Source of the DNA: Pseudobdellovibrionaceae bacterium
GTDB lineage: Bacteria > Bdellovibrionota > Bdellovibrionia > Bdellovibrionales > Bdellovibrionaceae
Assembly: GCA_021731025.1 (NCBI GenBank)
Contig: JAKFYD010000005.1
Span: forward strand, 45,240-109,239
Length of the DNA: 64,000 bases
Direction: 5' to 3'
Shown: positions 17,565 through 25,530 of the stretch, in pieces
Position numbering within the stretch: position 1 is the first letter of the stretch
Layout: each line of letters starts with the position of its first letter
Made by a program: the position numbers and the translations under genes
Notes under the pieces: generated by a model
The model's database searches: none
Seen by the model: only the letters and a program-made list of their open reading frames with translations
Told to the model about the DNA's origin: nothing

Positions 17565-18513
17565 CCTGAACGATCCTTTCGAAAATTCTTAGCTTAGCGC
17601 TTCGCGAACGAGGATTCGTTTTTTGTTCCTCGTCAGAAGCGATAATCACTTTTTTATTTACGGGATAACCCCATTCCTTGGAGTCTCTAAAAATATTTTT
17701 AACTATGCGATCTTCCAGAGAGTGAAAAGTGATGACCACTAATCTTCCCCCTGGGATCAAAGATTGAATCATTGCCGGCAGTGTATCACGGAGCACTTCC
17801 AGTTCCTGATTCACCACAAGTCTCAGTGCCATAAAAAACTGAGTCGCTGGATGGAAACCTTTTTTTCTCCATCCTTCAACTCGCTCGATAAGGCCTGCTA
17901 ATTCCTGGGTCATTGTAAATGCTTTGGTCTTACGATCGTGAACGATGGCGCGCACCACACGGAAGGGACTGTAAATTTCGCCGTAATCTTGAAAGAGGGA
18001 CACCAAGTCTTTTTCACTCCACGTGTTGATAATGTATTCTGCCGTCATCGTTTGCTGCTGGTTCATTCTCATGTCCAACGGACCTTGATGATAAAAACTA
18101 AAACCACGATCGGATTTATCCAATTGTGGAGAGCTCACACCAAGATCTAAGAACATCATATCAAAAAGATTCAGATTTGAATCTGTAAAGTGTGAAAAAT
18201 TTTTAGGAATGAAAATTAATTCCTTATTCTGGACCTCAGTCATAAATTCTTTTTCGGCGTAAGACAAGGCCTCTTGGTCCTGATCCATCACAACTGCGTT
18301 CATTTGAGGAGCCATTTTCTTCAAAGCCTTGTAATGTCCACCTCTTCCGAAAGTGCCATCGAAGTAACGCAAATTTTGTTTTTCACGAAAACCCCAAAAC
18401 GCCCCGACCACTTCATTCAGTAATACTGGCTGATGGTCCTGTGAGAATGAAATAGGCGCGAGTAAATCCTGAATTTCTTGAGACATAACGAGGAACTTAC
18501 GGGATATTTTCAT
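17536..18513 (-). CDS. rsmH: RsmH (MraW), 16S rRNA m4C1402 methyltransferase
   Basis: SAM-dependent N4-methylation of C1402 in 16S rRNA. The 325 aa contain HQPVLLNEVV, the SAM-binding FDGTFGRGGHYKALKK, LDLGVSSPQLD and ITFHSLEDRIVK motifs, all typical of MraW. The start could be the ATG at 18513 (a GAGGAAA is rather distant) or at 18486. mraZ, which often precedes it, is not found here. A divergent zinc-ribbon gene begins 72 bp away, so the dcw promoter must lie in that gap. Confidence 0.95.
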   Translation of the reverse strand: MKISRKFLVMSQEIQDLLAPISFSQDHQPVLLNEVVGAFWGFREKQNLRYFDGTFGRGGHYKALKKMAPQMNAVVMDQDQEALSYAEKEFMTEVQNKELIFIPKNFSHFTDSNLNLFDMMFLDLGVSSPQLDKSDRGFSFYHQGPLDMRMNQQQTMTAEYIINTWSEKDLVSLFQDYGEIYSPFRVVRAIVHDRKTKAFTMTQELAGLIERVEGWRKKGFHPATQFFMALRLVVNQELEVLRDTLPAMIQSLIPGGRLVVITFHSLEDRIVKNIFRDSKEWGYPVNKKVIIASDEEQKTNPRSRSAKLRIFERIVQDEQRESFPT

Positions 18514-18585
18514 TGAGCGTCAATCAGATTTCCTCTACCCTAAAATTGTCTCTCATTTTGAAGAGAAAGTAGGAAATATTTTCGC

Positions 18586-19617
18586 ATGATGAAATGTCCC
18601 CGATGTGGTTTCAATCAACCCCGAGATCAGTATTGCGCTCAGTGCGGGGTGGATATTTCAAGTTACAAACCTCCGCAGCAGCCTTTGTTTCAACGTTTGC
18701 TAAAGAGCAATCTTGTTCAACTGGGTTTAGTAGCGGTTGTTATCTTGGTCGTTGCCAATTATCTGATAAATAAAAAAGATACTACGCTGACAGAACGAGT
18801 GAACTATTTAAAAGGAAATTTACAAATCAGTTCACAGAAACCCATGCCTTCTCCGGCACCTGCGTCGACGACACCTGTAGCACCACCCAGCGAACAAGCT
18901 GCTTCGATGGAAGCTTCTTCGGCTATGATGGCCACCAAAGCAGCGACCCCGCCTGCGGCCGACAATGCACCTGCGACACCTCCTTCTGCTTCTGCTTCTG
19001 CAAATCTGGTGAAATCAGTTGAACGTTCCGCAGAAACTGCAGGTGAAAATAAGACTCAGCATGCTGTCAAAATTTCTTACTATGAAATCAGTAAGCGTGT
19101 TCGTGAACTTCTTTTCGATGAAAGCCGCGGCACTGGCCAATTTAATTCCTACGGCGATTATACTGCTGGTATTCTCAATCAGTTTCATCGTCGCCTTCCA
19201 AGTTTAGGAAAGGAAGCTGTACTTCTTTACAGCGAAACAAAAGTTTTGGGAAACGAAAACGTGGCTAACTGGTTTATTGGCGGGATTGAAAGTGGCAATG
19301 AAAACCCCATTGGTTTTCGTAACATTCTTGAGCTGACGGAAATTGATCAGAATTCTTTTAGAATTAATTTTGAACTCATTAAAAATTGGAAGGAACCTGC
19401 GGAGGGAAATACTACTGCTTTTGTTAAGATTTCTTATCCTCTACAAGTTGATATGCTAAAAACTTCAGCTTGTTTTATTTGGGGAATTTTGAATCCAAAT
19501 ACAATTGTCGATAGAGAAGATAATATCAATACTGTTCCTCCGTTCACTATTTTAAAATCGCGAGATTTTCGTATGCAACAAAGCCAACTCCTCATCCTTA
19601 TTGAAATTGAAAAGTAG
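18586..19617 (+). CDS. zinc-ribbon single-pass membrane protein, function unknown
   Basis: A 343-aa protein in three parts. An N-terminal double-Cys zinc ribbon (CPRCG ... CAQCG, residues 4-22) is followed by a transmembrane helix at about 47-62. A Pro/Ala/Ser/Thr-rich linker (about 85-145) leads to a C-terminal globular region of about 190 aa. The layout suggests a cytoplasmic zinc ribbon with an extracytoplasmic sensor or binding domain. I do not recognise the C-terminal domain. It is divergent from the division cluster and is followed after 20 bp by the upp-like gene. Confidence 0.85.
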   Translation: MMKCPRCGFNQPRDQYCAQCGVDISSYKPPQQPLFQRLLKSNLVQLGLVAVVILVVANYLINKKDTTLTERVNYLKGNLQISSQKPMPSPAPASTTPVAPPSEQAASMEASSAMMATKAATPPAADNAPATPPSASASANLVKSVERSAETAGENKTQHAVKISYYEISKRVRELLFDESRGTGQFNSYGDYTAGILNQFHRRLPSLGKEAVLLYSETKVLGNENVANWFIGGIESGNENPIGFRNILELTEIDQNSFRINFELIKNWKEPAEGNTTAFVKISYPLQVDMLKTSACFIWGILNPNTIVDREDNINTVPPFTILKSRDFRMQQSQLLILIEIEK

Positions 19618-19637
19618 TTTTTCCTGACGGAGGTTAA

Positions 19638-20426
19638 ATGAGGAAATCCCTTGAACAAGAACATCACTATGGCCCCCAAGTCCATTTGCTTCAGCATCCC
19701 TTTTTGTCAGGGGTTTTAGCGAAATTGTGTTCTCCTGAAACTGCACAGCCAGAAATCAATCGTCTTGTTGAATTGCTTTACAATCACCTGATTTCTTTCG
19801 CCTCAGTTCAGGAATTTGATCAGGAAGATTTTTCTCAGCCCACGCGCATGACCAATATTCATACCGGCCTTCAATTGCACTCGCGCCGTTTTACACAAGC
19901 GCAAAAGGCCGTTTGCGTAAATCTGGCCCGAGCAGGGACTTTTCCCACCCACATTTGCTACGAATTCCTGCATTACGCCTTACCTGCTTTAAATCTTCGC
20001 CAAGATCATATCTTTGCCGCACGCATGACTGATGCTCAAGATCACGTCACTGGCGCTGCTCTAGGATCAGTTAAAATTGGGGGCGACGTTAAAGGGGCTC
20101 ACGTCATTATTCCAGATCCTATGGGAGCCACTGGGACAACCATTGTATCTTCAATTGATTACTATAAAAAAACGGTGCCGGGCCCAGCTCGTAAATATTT
20201 AGCTCTCCATTTGATCGTAACGCCCGAATATTTACGACGTGTTTTAACGGCCCACCCCGACGTTGCGATCTATGCTTTAAGGCTTGACCGTGGACTTTCA
20301 TCTGAGGCAATTTTAAAATCACCTTTAGGAAAATTTTGGGACCAAGAAAAAGGTCTCAATGAAAAAGATTATATTGTTCCTGGTGGTGGCGGTTTTGGCG
20401 AAATCATGAACAACTCATATGTGTAA
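19638..20426 (+). CDS. upp: uracil phosphoribosyltransferase-like protein
   Basis: A 262-aa phosphoribosyltransferase. The PRPP-binding loop is PDPMGATGTTIVSSI, and the C-terminal YIVPGGGGFGEIMNN matches the uracil-binding end of Upp. It is longer than the usual ~208 aa and the N-terminal half is divergent, so substrate preference is less certain than fold. GGAGG lies just before the ATG. The gene is followed after 8 bp by hpt, giving a pyrimidine/purine salvage pair. Confidence 0.82.
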   Translation: MRKSLEQEHHYGPQVHLLQHPFLSGVLAKLCSPETAQPEINRLVELLYNHLISFASVQEFDQEDFSQPTRMTNIHTGLQLHSRRFTQAQKAVCVNLARAGTFPTHICYEFLHYALPALNLRQDHIFAARMTDAQDHVTGAALGSVKIGGDVKGAHVIIPDPMGATGTTIVSSIDYYKKTVPGPARKYLALHLIVTPEYLRRVLTAHPDVAIYALRLDRGLSSEAILKSPLGKFWDQEKGLNEKDYIVPGGGGFGEIMNNSYV

Positions 20427-20434
20427 GGACGACG

Positions 20435-20962
20435 ATGACACCTTTAGAAATTAAACCTTATTTGAGCGAAGAAGACCTCCAAAAAAAGGTGAGCGAAATC
20501 GGTGCGGCTTTAACTAAAAAATTTAAAGGACAAAAAGTTGTCGCGGTTTGCGTTCTTAAAGGTTCTTTCATGTTTTATTCTGATCTCATTCGTAAACTTG
20601 AAACCGAAGTCACCTGTGAATTTTTTGGCGTTTCTAGCTATCAAGGGACTTCTTCCTCAGGGGAAGTCAAAGTTACTTTGGATTTGACTCGTCCCGTGCA
20701 AGATCAGCATGTCCTTTTAGTGGAGGACATTGTCGATACGGGCATAACTATGAATTATTTAAAAAATTCCATATTGGCCCGAAAGCCAGCATCATTAACC
20801 ACCGTGGCTTTACTGGAAAAACCAGAAGCTCTTAAAGTCCCATGCAAATTGGATTACGTTGGCTTCAAGATCGCGAATGAATTCGTTGTCGGCTATGGCC
20901 TTGACTACGAAGGCTATTATCGGAACTTGCCTTTCATAGGCCAAGTCCAAAATTTCCAGTAG
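20435..20962 (+). CDS. hpt: hypoxanthine phosphoribosyltransferase
   Basis: Converts hypoxanthine and guanine with PRPP to IMP and GMP. The 175 aa include VVAVCVLKGSFMFYSDL, the PRPP motif VLLVEDIVDTGITMNYL, and VGFKIANEFVVGYGLDY, the purine-binding segment of HPRT. Length is normal. AGGACG precedes the ATG. The stop codon at 20960-20962 directly abuts the left arm of a structured repeat element, which may serve as the transcript end. Confidence 0.94.
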   Translation: MTPLEIKPYLSEEDLQKKVSEIGAALTKKFKGQKVVAVCVLKGSFMFYSDLIRKLETEVTCEFFGVSSYQGTSSSGEVKVTLDLTRPVQDQHVLLVEDIVDTGITMNYLKNSILARKPASLTTVALLEKPEALKVPCKLDYVGFKIANEFVVGYGLDYEGYYRNLPFIGQVQNFQ

Positions 20963-21085
20963 CCAGGTTGGCTCAAAGTTTAAATCGCTGCGTTCTCCTC
21001 CCTGGGGCTCCCTGCGACGTACTAACCTACGCCTCAGTCGCCCTCGGTCGTGCGGCCTTGATCTTTAAACTTTGAGTCAACCTGG
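20963..21085. repeat. structured repeat element, copy A (shared core, private inverted arms)
   Basis: Arms at 20963-20984 and 21064-21085 are inverted repeats of 22 nt with a single G-T wobble. The enclosed 79-nt core is GC-rich. Its reverse complement matches the core of copy B at 45571-45647 in about nine of ten positions, including GGCCGCACGAC and GTCGCAGGGAGCC. The arms of A and B are unrelated. The core itself can fold (GCGAC with GTCGC). The element starts right after the hpt stop codon. Confidence 0.8.
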
Positions 21086-21166
21086 TGATGCTGCGAGGCT
21101 GCGTTAGCAATAAAGAAATTCACTCTAGCTTCACAATGAAATAATCTCGCCCAGCAGGGGGACAGA

Positions 21167-21961
21167 ATGAAGCAATACCATGAGCTTTTAAAATTAGTTT
21201 TAGAACAAGGGACTCCCAAATCAGATCGCACCGGCACTGGAACGCGCAGTGTTTTTGGTTATCAAATGCGCTTCAATCTTGCGGAAGGTTTTCCTCTTTT
21301 AACAACAAAAAAATTGCACACACGTTCGATATTTCACGAGCTCCTGTGGTTTCTTCGGGGAGATACAAATATAAATTACTTGCGCGAAAACAAAGTGAGC
21401 ATTTGGGATGAGTGGGCGGATGAACAAGGCAATTTAGGCCCCGTGTATGGCAAACAGTGGCGCTCCTGGGAAACTTCTGATGGTCGACAAATTGATCAAA
21501 TCTCTTCGGTGATTGAGCAAATTAAAAAGAATCCCGATTCACGCCGCCTTTTAGTCGTGGCTTTTAATCCGGGCGAAATTGATAAAATGGCACTTCCACC
21601 CTGCCACGCTTTTTTTCAATTTTATGTCGCTGACGGAAAGCTCTCTTGTCAGCTCTATCAACGAAGTGCTGATATTTTCTTAGGTGTCCCCTTTAACATT
21701 GCCAGTTACGCTTTGTTAACTCATATGGTTGCGCAGGTCTGTGATCTCCTTCCCGGTGAATTCATTCACACCTTGGGAGATGCTCATCTTTACAATAATC
21801 ACCTGGAACAAGCTCAGCTCCAACTGACCCGGCCTTTCCGACCCTTGCCTCGTTTGATTCTAAATTCCGAAGTTAAAAGTATTTTTGATTTCAAGTATGA
21901 GGATATTCAAATTGTGAATTATGATCCCCACCCAGCTATCAAAGGTGAGGTTGCAATATGA
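21167..21961 (+). CDS. thyA: thymidylate synthase ThyA
   Basis: Makes dTMP from dUMP with methylene-tetrahydrofolate. The 264 aa length equals that of the E. coli enzyme. The catalytic Cys146 is in [12 protein letters not shown], with [18 protein letters not shown] near the N-terminus and [17 protein letters not shown] as the dUMP site. GGGGGACAG precedes the ATG. The stop overlaps the folA start by four bases (ATGA), a functional coupling since DHFR regenerates the folate oxidised by ThyA. Confidence 0.97.
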   Translation: MKQYHELLKLVLEQGTPKSDRTGTGTRSVFGYQMRFNLAEGFPLLTTKKLHTRSIFHELLWFLRGDTNINYLRENKVSIWDEWADEQGNLGPVYGKQWRSWETSDGRQIDQISSVIEQIKKNPDSRRLLVVAFNPGEIDKMALPPCHAFFQFYVADGKLSCQLYQRSADIFLGVPFNIASYALLTHMVAQVCDLLPGEFIHTLGDAHLYNNHLEQAQLQLTRPFRPLPRLILNSEVKSIFDFKYEDIQIVNYDPHPAIKGEVAI

Positions 21962-22449
21962 TCCTTTCGCAAATTGCAGCCATGGCTCGTAACCGAGTTA
22001 TCGGAAAAGATAATCAGTTACCCTGGGATATTCCTGAAGACCTTAAGTTCTTTAAGCAGATGACTAAAAATAAAATTATGATCATGGGTCGAAAGACTTT
22101 CGAATCCTTGCCGGGACATTTACCCGGAAGATTTCATATTGTGATCAGTCGTTCAGAAATCATGGCCGAAGAAGAAGATGTTCAGTTTGTCACTAGCTTG
22201 GATCAGGCTTTAGAATTTGCAAAGAGTCTAATTCCTCCGTGGAATGAAGAAGTGATGATCATCGGCGGTGCTGAAATCTATAAATTAGCCATGCCCGTAA
22301 CCGATCGAATTTATTTAACGGAAATCGAAAAAGATTTTCCGGGGGATACTTTTTTCCCTGAATTCTCCCAAGACCAGTTTAAGCTCACGGAAAAACGTTT
22401 GGGCCAAGGCGAAATTGACTATTCGTTTTGCACTTATTCTCGAAATTAA
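21958..22449 (+). CDS. folA: dihydrofolate reductase
   Basis: NADPH-dependent reduction of dihydrofolate. The 163 aa begin with [20 protein letters not shown], followed by the catalytic acid in EDLKFFK (Asp28 region). [12 protein letters not shown] and [13 protein letters not shown], the NADPH and substrate motifs, complete the family signature. It is translationally coupled to thyA. No anomaly is seen. Confidence 0.96.
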   Translation: MILSQIAAMARNRVIGKDNQLPWDIPEDLKFFKQMTKNKIMIMGRKTFESLPGHLPGRFHIVISRSEIMAEEEDVQFVTSLDQALEFAKSLIPPWNEEVMIIGGAEIYKLAMPVTDRIYLTEIEKDFPGDTFFPEFSQDQFKLTEKRLGQGEIDYSFCTYSRN

Positions 22450-22532
22450 ATTCGGCGTCTCAATTTAAGATTTTCTCTCTGAAAAGTTTATTTTTTTTGT
22501 GAACTCGCTCAGAATATGAAAAAGGGGATTTC

Positions 22533-22832
22533 ATGAGCGCACAACGATTTACAACTTTAGAAACAGTTCATGTCGAAGTTTATGGACGCATGGGGACCTT
22601 GGTTGCTCGAATGAAAAATCTTTCTTCTACCGGTGCTCTTTTGGAACTCTCTAACGGTGAATACATCCCGCAAGAGGGAGACTTCCTTCACATCACTGTC
22701 AACTTGAGCACGGTTGGAAAGTCTCATGCCTTTGATGCCGAAGTGATCTGGAACCGCGCCCTTGGCTTCGGAATTAATTTTATTAAGAAAGAACAGCTTC
22801 TTGATAAAATGCTTCAACGAAGCGCATTTTGA
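22533..22832 (+). CDS. PilZ-like domain protein lacking a clear RxxxR motif
   Basis: A single-domain protein of 99 aa. MKNLSSTGALLEL matches the (D/N)xSxxG part of PilZ, and EVIWNRALGFGINFIK matches the terminal strand pattern. The arginines that normally bind cyclic di-GMP (RxxxR) are not evident; only one Arg (QRFTT) precedes the domain. It may therefore not bind the nucleotide, or may do so unusually. AAAGGGGATTTC precedes the ATG. It is monocistronic, 83 bp after folA. Confidence 0.75.
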   Translation: MSAQRFTTLETVHVEVYGRMGTLVARMKNLSSTGALLELSNGEYIPQEGDFLHITVNLSTVGKSHAFDAEVIWNRALGFGINFIKKEQLLDKMLQRSAF

Positions 22833-22994
22833 GCCCACTGTCTATTTTTGAGACACCTTACTCATTCCTAGTGCTCCTTAATCAAGCGTTTTAAGCCATT
22901 TTGTCTCTGCTCTTTTCAGGTTCACTTTTTGCTTTCACCCTATGTACATTTTCGCTTCATTTCCATGAAGCTCTGTACGTAAAGGTGGAACGTT

Positions 22995-23480
22995 ATGATA
23001 GTTTTTCGTATTTTTATTTACTGTGGCTTAACAATCTTTTTTGCTGGCTCTGCTTCAGCTATTAATCAAGAAGTTCGCAGCGGCAATAATCTTGAACAAT
23101 GCTTAGACTCCTCCTTAAAATTTCGCACTTCACCTGAGCGCGATCGGGCCCGCATGGAATGCACACAAAAATTCAAATCGCAGTTGAATATTTCCCGCTG
23201 TGCACGAATCGCAGAAACCCTTGAGTACAGTAACTTCGAAGATGAGCTGAAACTGTTTTGTATCAACGAAATCAGTACAAAAACAAATTTTCGCGAATGC
23301 TTTCGCGTGGCCAGTTCGGTGCTTTATATTGACGGTTCTGAAAACGCGAAATGGAACTGCGTTAAGAAATATGAAAGCACATTGACTCGCAAAGAATGTT
23401 TACAAGCTGCAGAGCAAATGAAATTCAGTTATAATCGCCAACGAATTGAGGCATTTTGTCTCGAGGAATTGAAAAAATAA
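22995..23480 (+). CDS. secreted protein with four exact C-x19-C repeats
   Basis: A 161-aa protein with a signal peptide (cleavage near GSASA, residue 23). Eight cysteines fall in a strict pattern. C-x19-C is repeated four times and the repeats are separated by exactly 12 residues, giving a 33-residue period. Repeats begin at CLDSSLKF, CARIAETL, CFRVASSV and CLQAAEQM. Each looks like a disulfide-locked helical hairpin in a periplasmic or extracellular solenoid. I recognise no named family. A disulfide system is nearby (dsbD at 31.7 kb). Confidence 0.85.
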   Translation: MIVFRIFIYCGLTIFFAGSASAINQEVRSGNNLEQCLDSSLKFRTSPERDRARMECTQKFKSQLNISRCARIAETLEYSNFEDELKLFCINEISTKTNFRECFRVASSVLYIDGSENAKWNCVKKYESTLTRKECLQAAEQMKFSYNRQRIEAFCLEELKK

Positions 23481-23601
23481 ATTATTTATAATCTAAGTAT
23501 TCCTCTGATTTAATTACACGTTAATCATCTTGCGGGTAACGCTAAGCTCATGTTAAGATTCTTTGACACAATCAACACGATTACATACATCTGGTACCGA
23601 A

Positions 23602-24225
23602 ATGAATGAGAACTTAGTAGTAAAGAAAAAGAAAACTAAACTTCAGTTAAAAGCTCCGACCCAGCAAAGATCGAGACAAACAGTGTCTACAATTTTACAA
23701 GCTTGTTCGAAACTTTTAGTCGAAGAAAGTTTTTTCAGTGTAACAACTGATAAAGTCGCAAAAGAAGCTGGCGTCAGCATCGGCAGCCTCTATCAATTTT
23801 TTGGAAATAAAGAATCTGTTGTCTCTGCTGTTATTCGACAGCTTATGAGTGATGATCTTGAAAAGTTCAGAACAGCCCTAGCGAATGTTGAAAATCTTTC
23901 CCAAGAGCAAAAAATAAATTTGATCACTAAAACTCTCGTGGAAATTTATAGCACTTCAACCGAGCTGCGCTCTAAAATTCAGTCTATTCAAAATTATCTT
24001 ATTGATCGACAGTTCTTTCAGGACTACATGCGGTCATTCAGCGACACCATCGAAAAAGCATTATCACCCATGGCCAATCGAAATGCGAAATGTGTTTCCT
24101 ATGTTGTCACGAATGCACTGATTGGTTTTTTAAATAATTCCTTCGAGCACAATCCTCGTTTTTACGAGGATAAAAAACTGATCGAAGAAGTCGAACTTCT
24201 TTTCCGAAGTTACGTCACTCTTTAA
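23602..24225 (+). CDS. TetR-family transcriptional regulator
   Basis: About 207 aa. The N-terminal helix-turn-helix is clear: FFSVTTDKVAKEAGVSIGSLYQFFGNKESVV. The rest is a helical ligand or dimer domain. A basic KKKKTK tail precedes the HTH. The frame is open from a TTG at 23563, but that TTG is also part of TTGACA, so the ATG at 23602 is preferred. No ribosome-binding site is clear for either. It converges with the transglycosylase gene (4-bp overlap of stops). Target genes are unknown. Confidence 0.88.
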   Translation: MNENLVVKKKKTKLQLKAPTQQRSRQTVSTILQACSKLLVEESFFSVTTDKVAKEAGVSIGSLYQFFGNKESVVSAVIRQLMSDDLEKFRTALANVENLSQEQKINLITKTLVEIYSTSTELRSKIQSIQNYLIDRQFFQDYMRSFSDTIEKALSPMANRNAKCVSYVVTNALIGFLNNSFEHNPRFYEDKKLIEEVELLFRSYVTL

Positions 24226-25526
24226 TTATCTTTTAATGAAGCTGTTCGTCTTAATTTAACTTCTTCACGTTTCTTGCGTGCAAGCTGTGCCAATACTTTA
24301 GGATAATTGTCCTGAGGCAACTGCACCCATGTTCCACTGGGAATTGCATTCTTCCCACTCGTTACGGCTCTGGTCAGATGGGGATTAAAAACTTGCAGTT
24401 TAATTTCATCTTTAGAAAACCAATTCAGCAGCTCTTTGTAGGTCACAGCCACCGGAAGCTTTAAAGGGTCACTGGGAAGCTTCTGCGACCATTTTAGGTT
24501 ATGAAAATATTTTTCCGCATTCTTTTCGACTGTCAGCGCAGCCAGGAAGCTGGCGTAAAAATTCCTTGAAGCGAAACCAAAACTTTTTCGCGAGCGCACA
24601 TTCTGCACCAAATCGGCAATGTCGCGAGTGCGGTACTTGCGCGTGAGCTTAAGCACCCCCGTTGGTCCATGATTATACCCGGTAATAGCTAAGGGCCAAG
24701 ACTCGAGCTGGTTGTAGTTCATCCTTAGAAAGCGGGCTGCCAGCTTGGTTGCATCAACAGGGCTATTGCGACGATCCACCGAGGCCGAAATCATTCGGTA
24801 AGGTCTTGCGGTTGATGGCATGATTTGCCATAGACCACTGGCTCCCACCTTCGAGCGGGCTAAGACATTAAAAGAACTCTCAACAAAAACCAATCGGGTG
24901 AGTTCAACAGGAAGATTTTGTTCTCGAAATATCTTCTCGAAATCTTCAAGGTAACGTCCTGATATAAAGATCGCCTTTTGCATGCGATCTTTCTGGCCTA
25001 ACTGAAAACGCAAGCGCTGCGGACTTAGACTTTCACGCTTTTTAAAAAGTTCACGATCTTCTTTTTCAACATCTTTTATTGATGATGCCGCCATGACATT
25101 TTTTAAGCGCTGTAAAACTTTATTCTTTTCTTCTTCGACCATTTTTTGTTTGAGCTTTTCTTTTGATTTTAAAGAAAGTCCGGCCAGCTTATCGACCTCG
25201 GAAAAATCAATGACCGAATAGATAAAATCAATTTCTTCAGCATCGTGAAGCACGCCCTGGGATGTCGGGTATTTTGTGTAAACATCGATCCAGAATTGAA
25301 CCTGTTTTTCCATTCCCTGGGGAACTTCAAAAGTTTTTCGATTGTAACCCACTGAATTTTCCTGACCCGAAAAATCAGGCGCTCTCCACGCACGTGTTCC
25401 CGACCAAGCGAGATCATCATAAATCTGATCGTGCACAACGGGAGTATCTTCCGTTGAATCGGCAGCGAGAATAGATAAAGAAGGAATAAATAAAAATAGA
25501 AAACCAAGAAAGAACTTTGGATTCAT
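24222..25526 (-). CDS. lytic transglycosylase (SLT/MltD type)
   Basis: A 434-aa exported murein hydrolase. The signal peptide ends near ILAADS. A coiled, charged middle region precedes the SLT domain, in which FVESSFNVLARSKVGASGLW holds the catalytic Glu216. IMPSTARPYRM and YNHGPTGVLKL are further SLT motifs. It cleaves glycan strands forming 1,6-anhydroMurNAc. It lies four bases after the DacB-like gene, so both murein-remodelling enzymes are co-expressed, which would suit division or, in a predator, prey-wall remodelling (inference). The C-terminal region lacks a recognisable LysM. Confidence 0.9.
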   Translation of the reverse strand: MNPKFFLGFLFLFIPSLSILAADSTEDTPVVHDQIYDDLAWSGTRAWRAPDFSGQENSVGYNRKTFEVPQGMEKQVQFWIDVYTKYPTSQGVLHDAEEIDFIYSVIDFSEVDKLAGLSLKSKEKLKQKMVEEEKNKVLQRLKNVMAASSIKDVEKEDRELFKKRESLSPQRLRFQLGQKDRMQKAIFISGRYLEDFEKIFREQNLPVELTRLVFVESSFNVLARSKVGASGLWQIMPSTARPYRMISASVDRRNSPVDATKLAARFLRMNYNQLESWPLAITGYNHGPTGVLKLTRKYRTRDIADLVQNVRSRKSFGFASRNFYASFLAALTVEKNAEKYFHNLKWSQKLPSDPLKLPVAVTYKELLNWFSKDEIKLQVFNPHLTRAVTSGKNAIPSGTWVQLPQDNYPKVLAQLARKKREEVKLRRTASLKDN

Positions 25527-25530
25527 CCTT

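Noticed and set aside
23563..23591. TTGACA followed 17 bases later by TACATC as the promoter of the TetR gene
   Set aside because: It would leave an almost leaderless transcript for the ATG at 23602, and the -10 match is poor. Kept only as a note on start choice.
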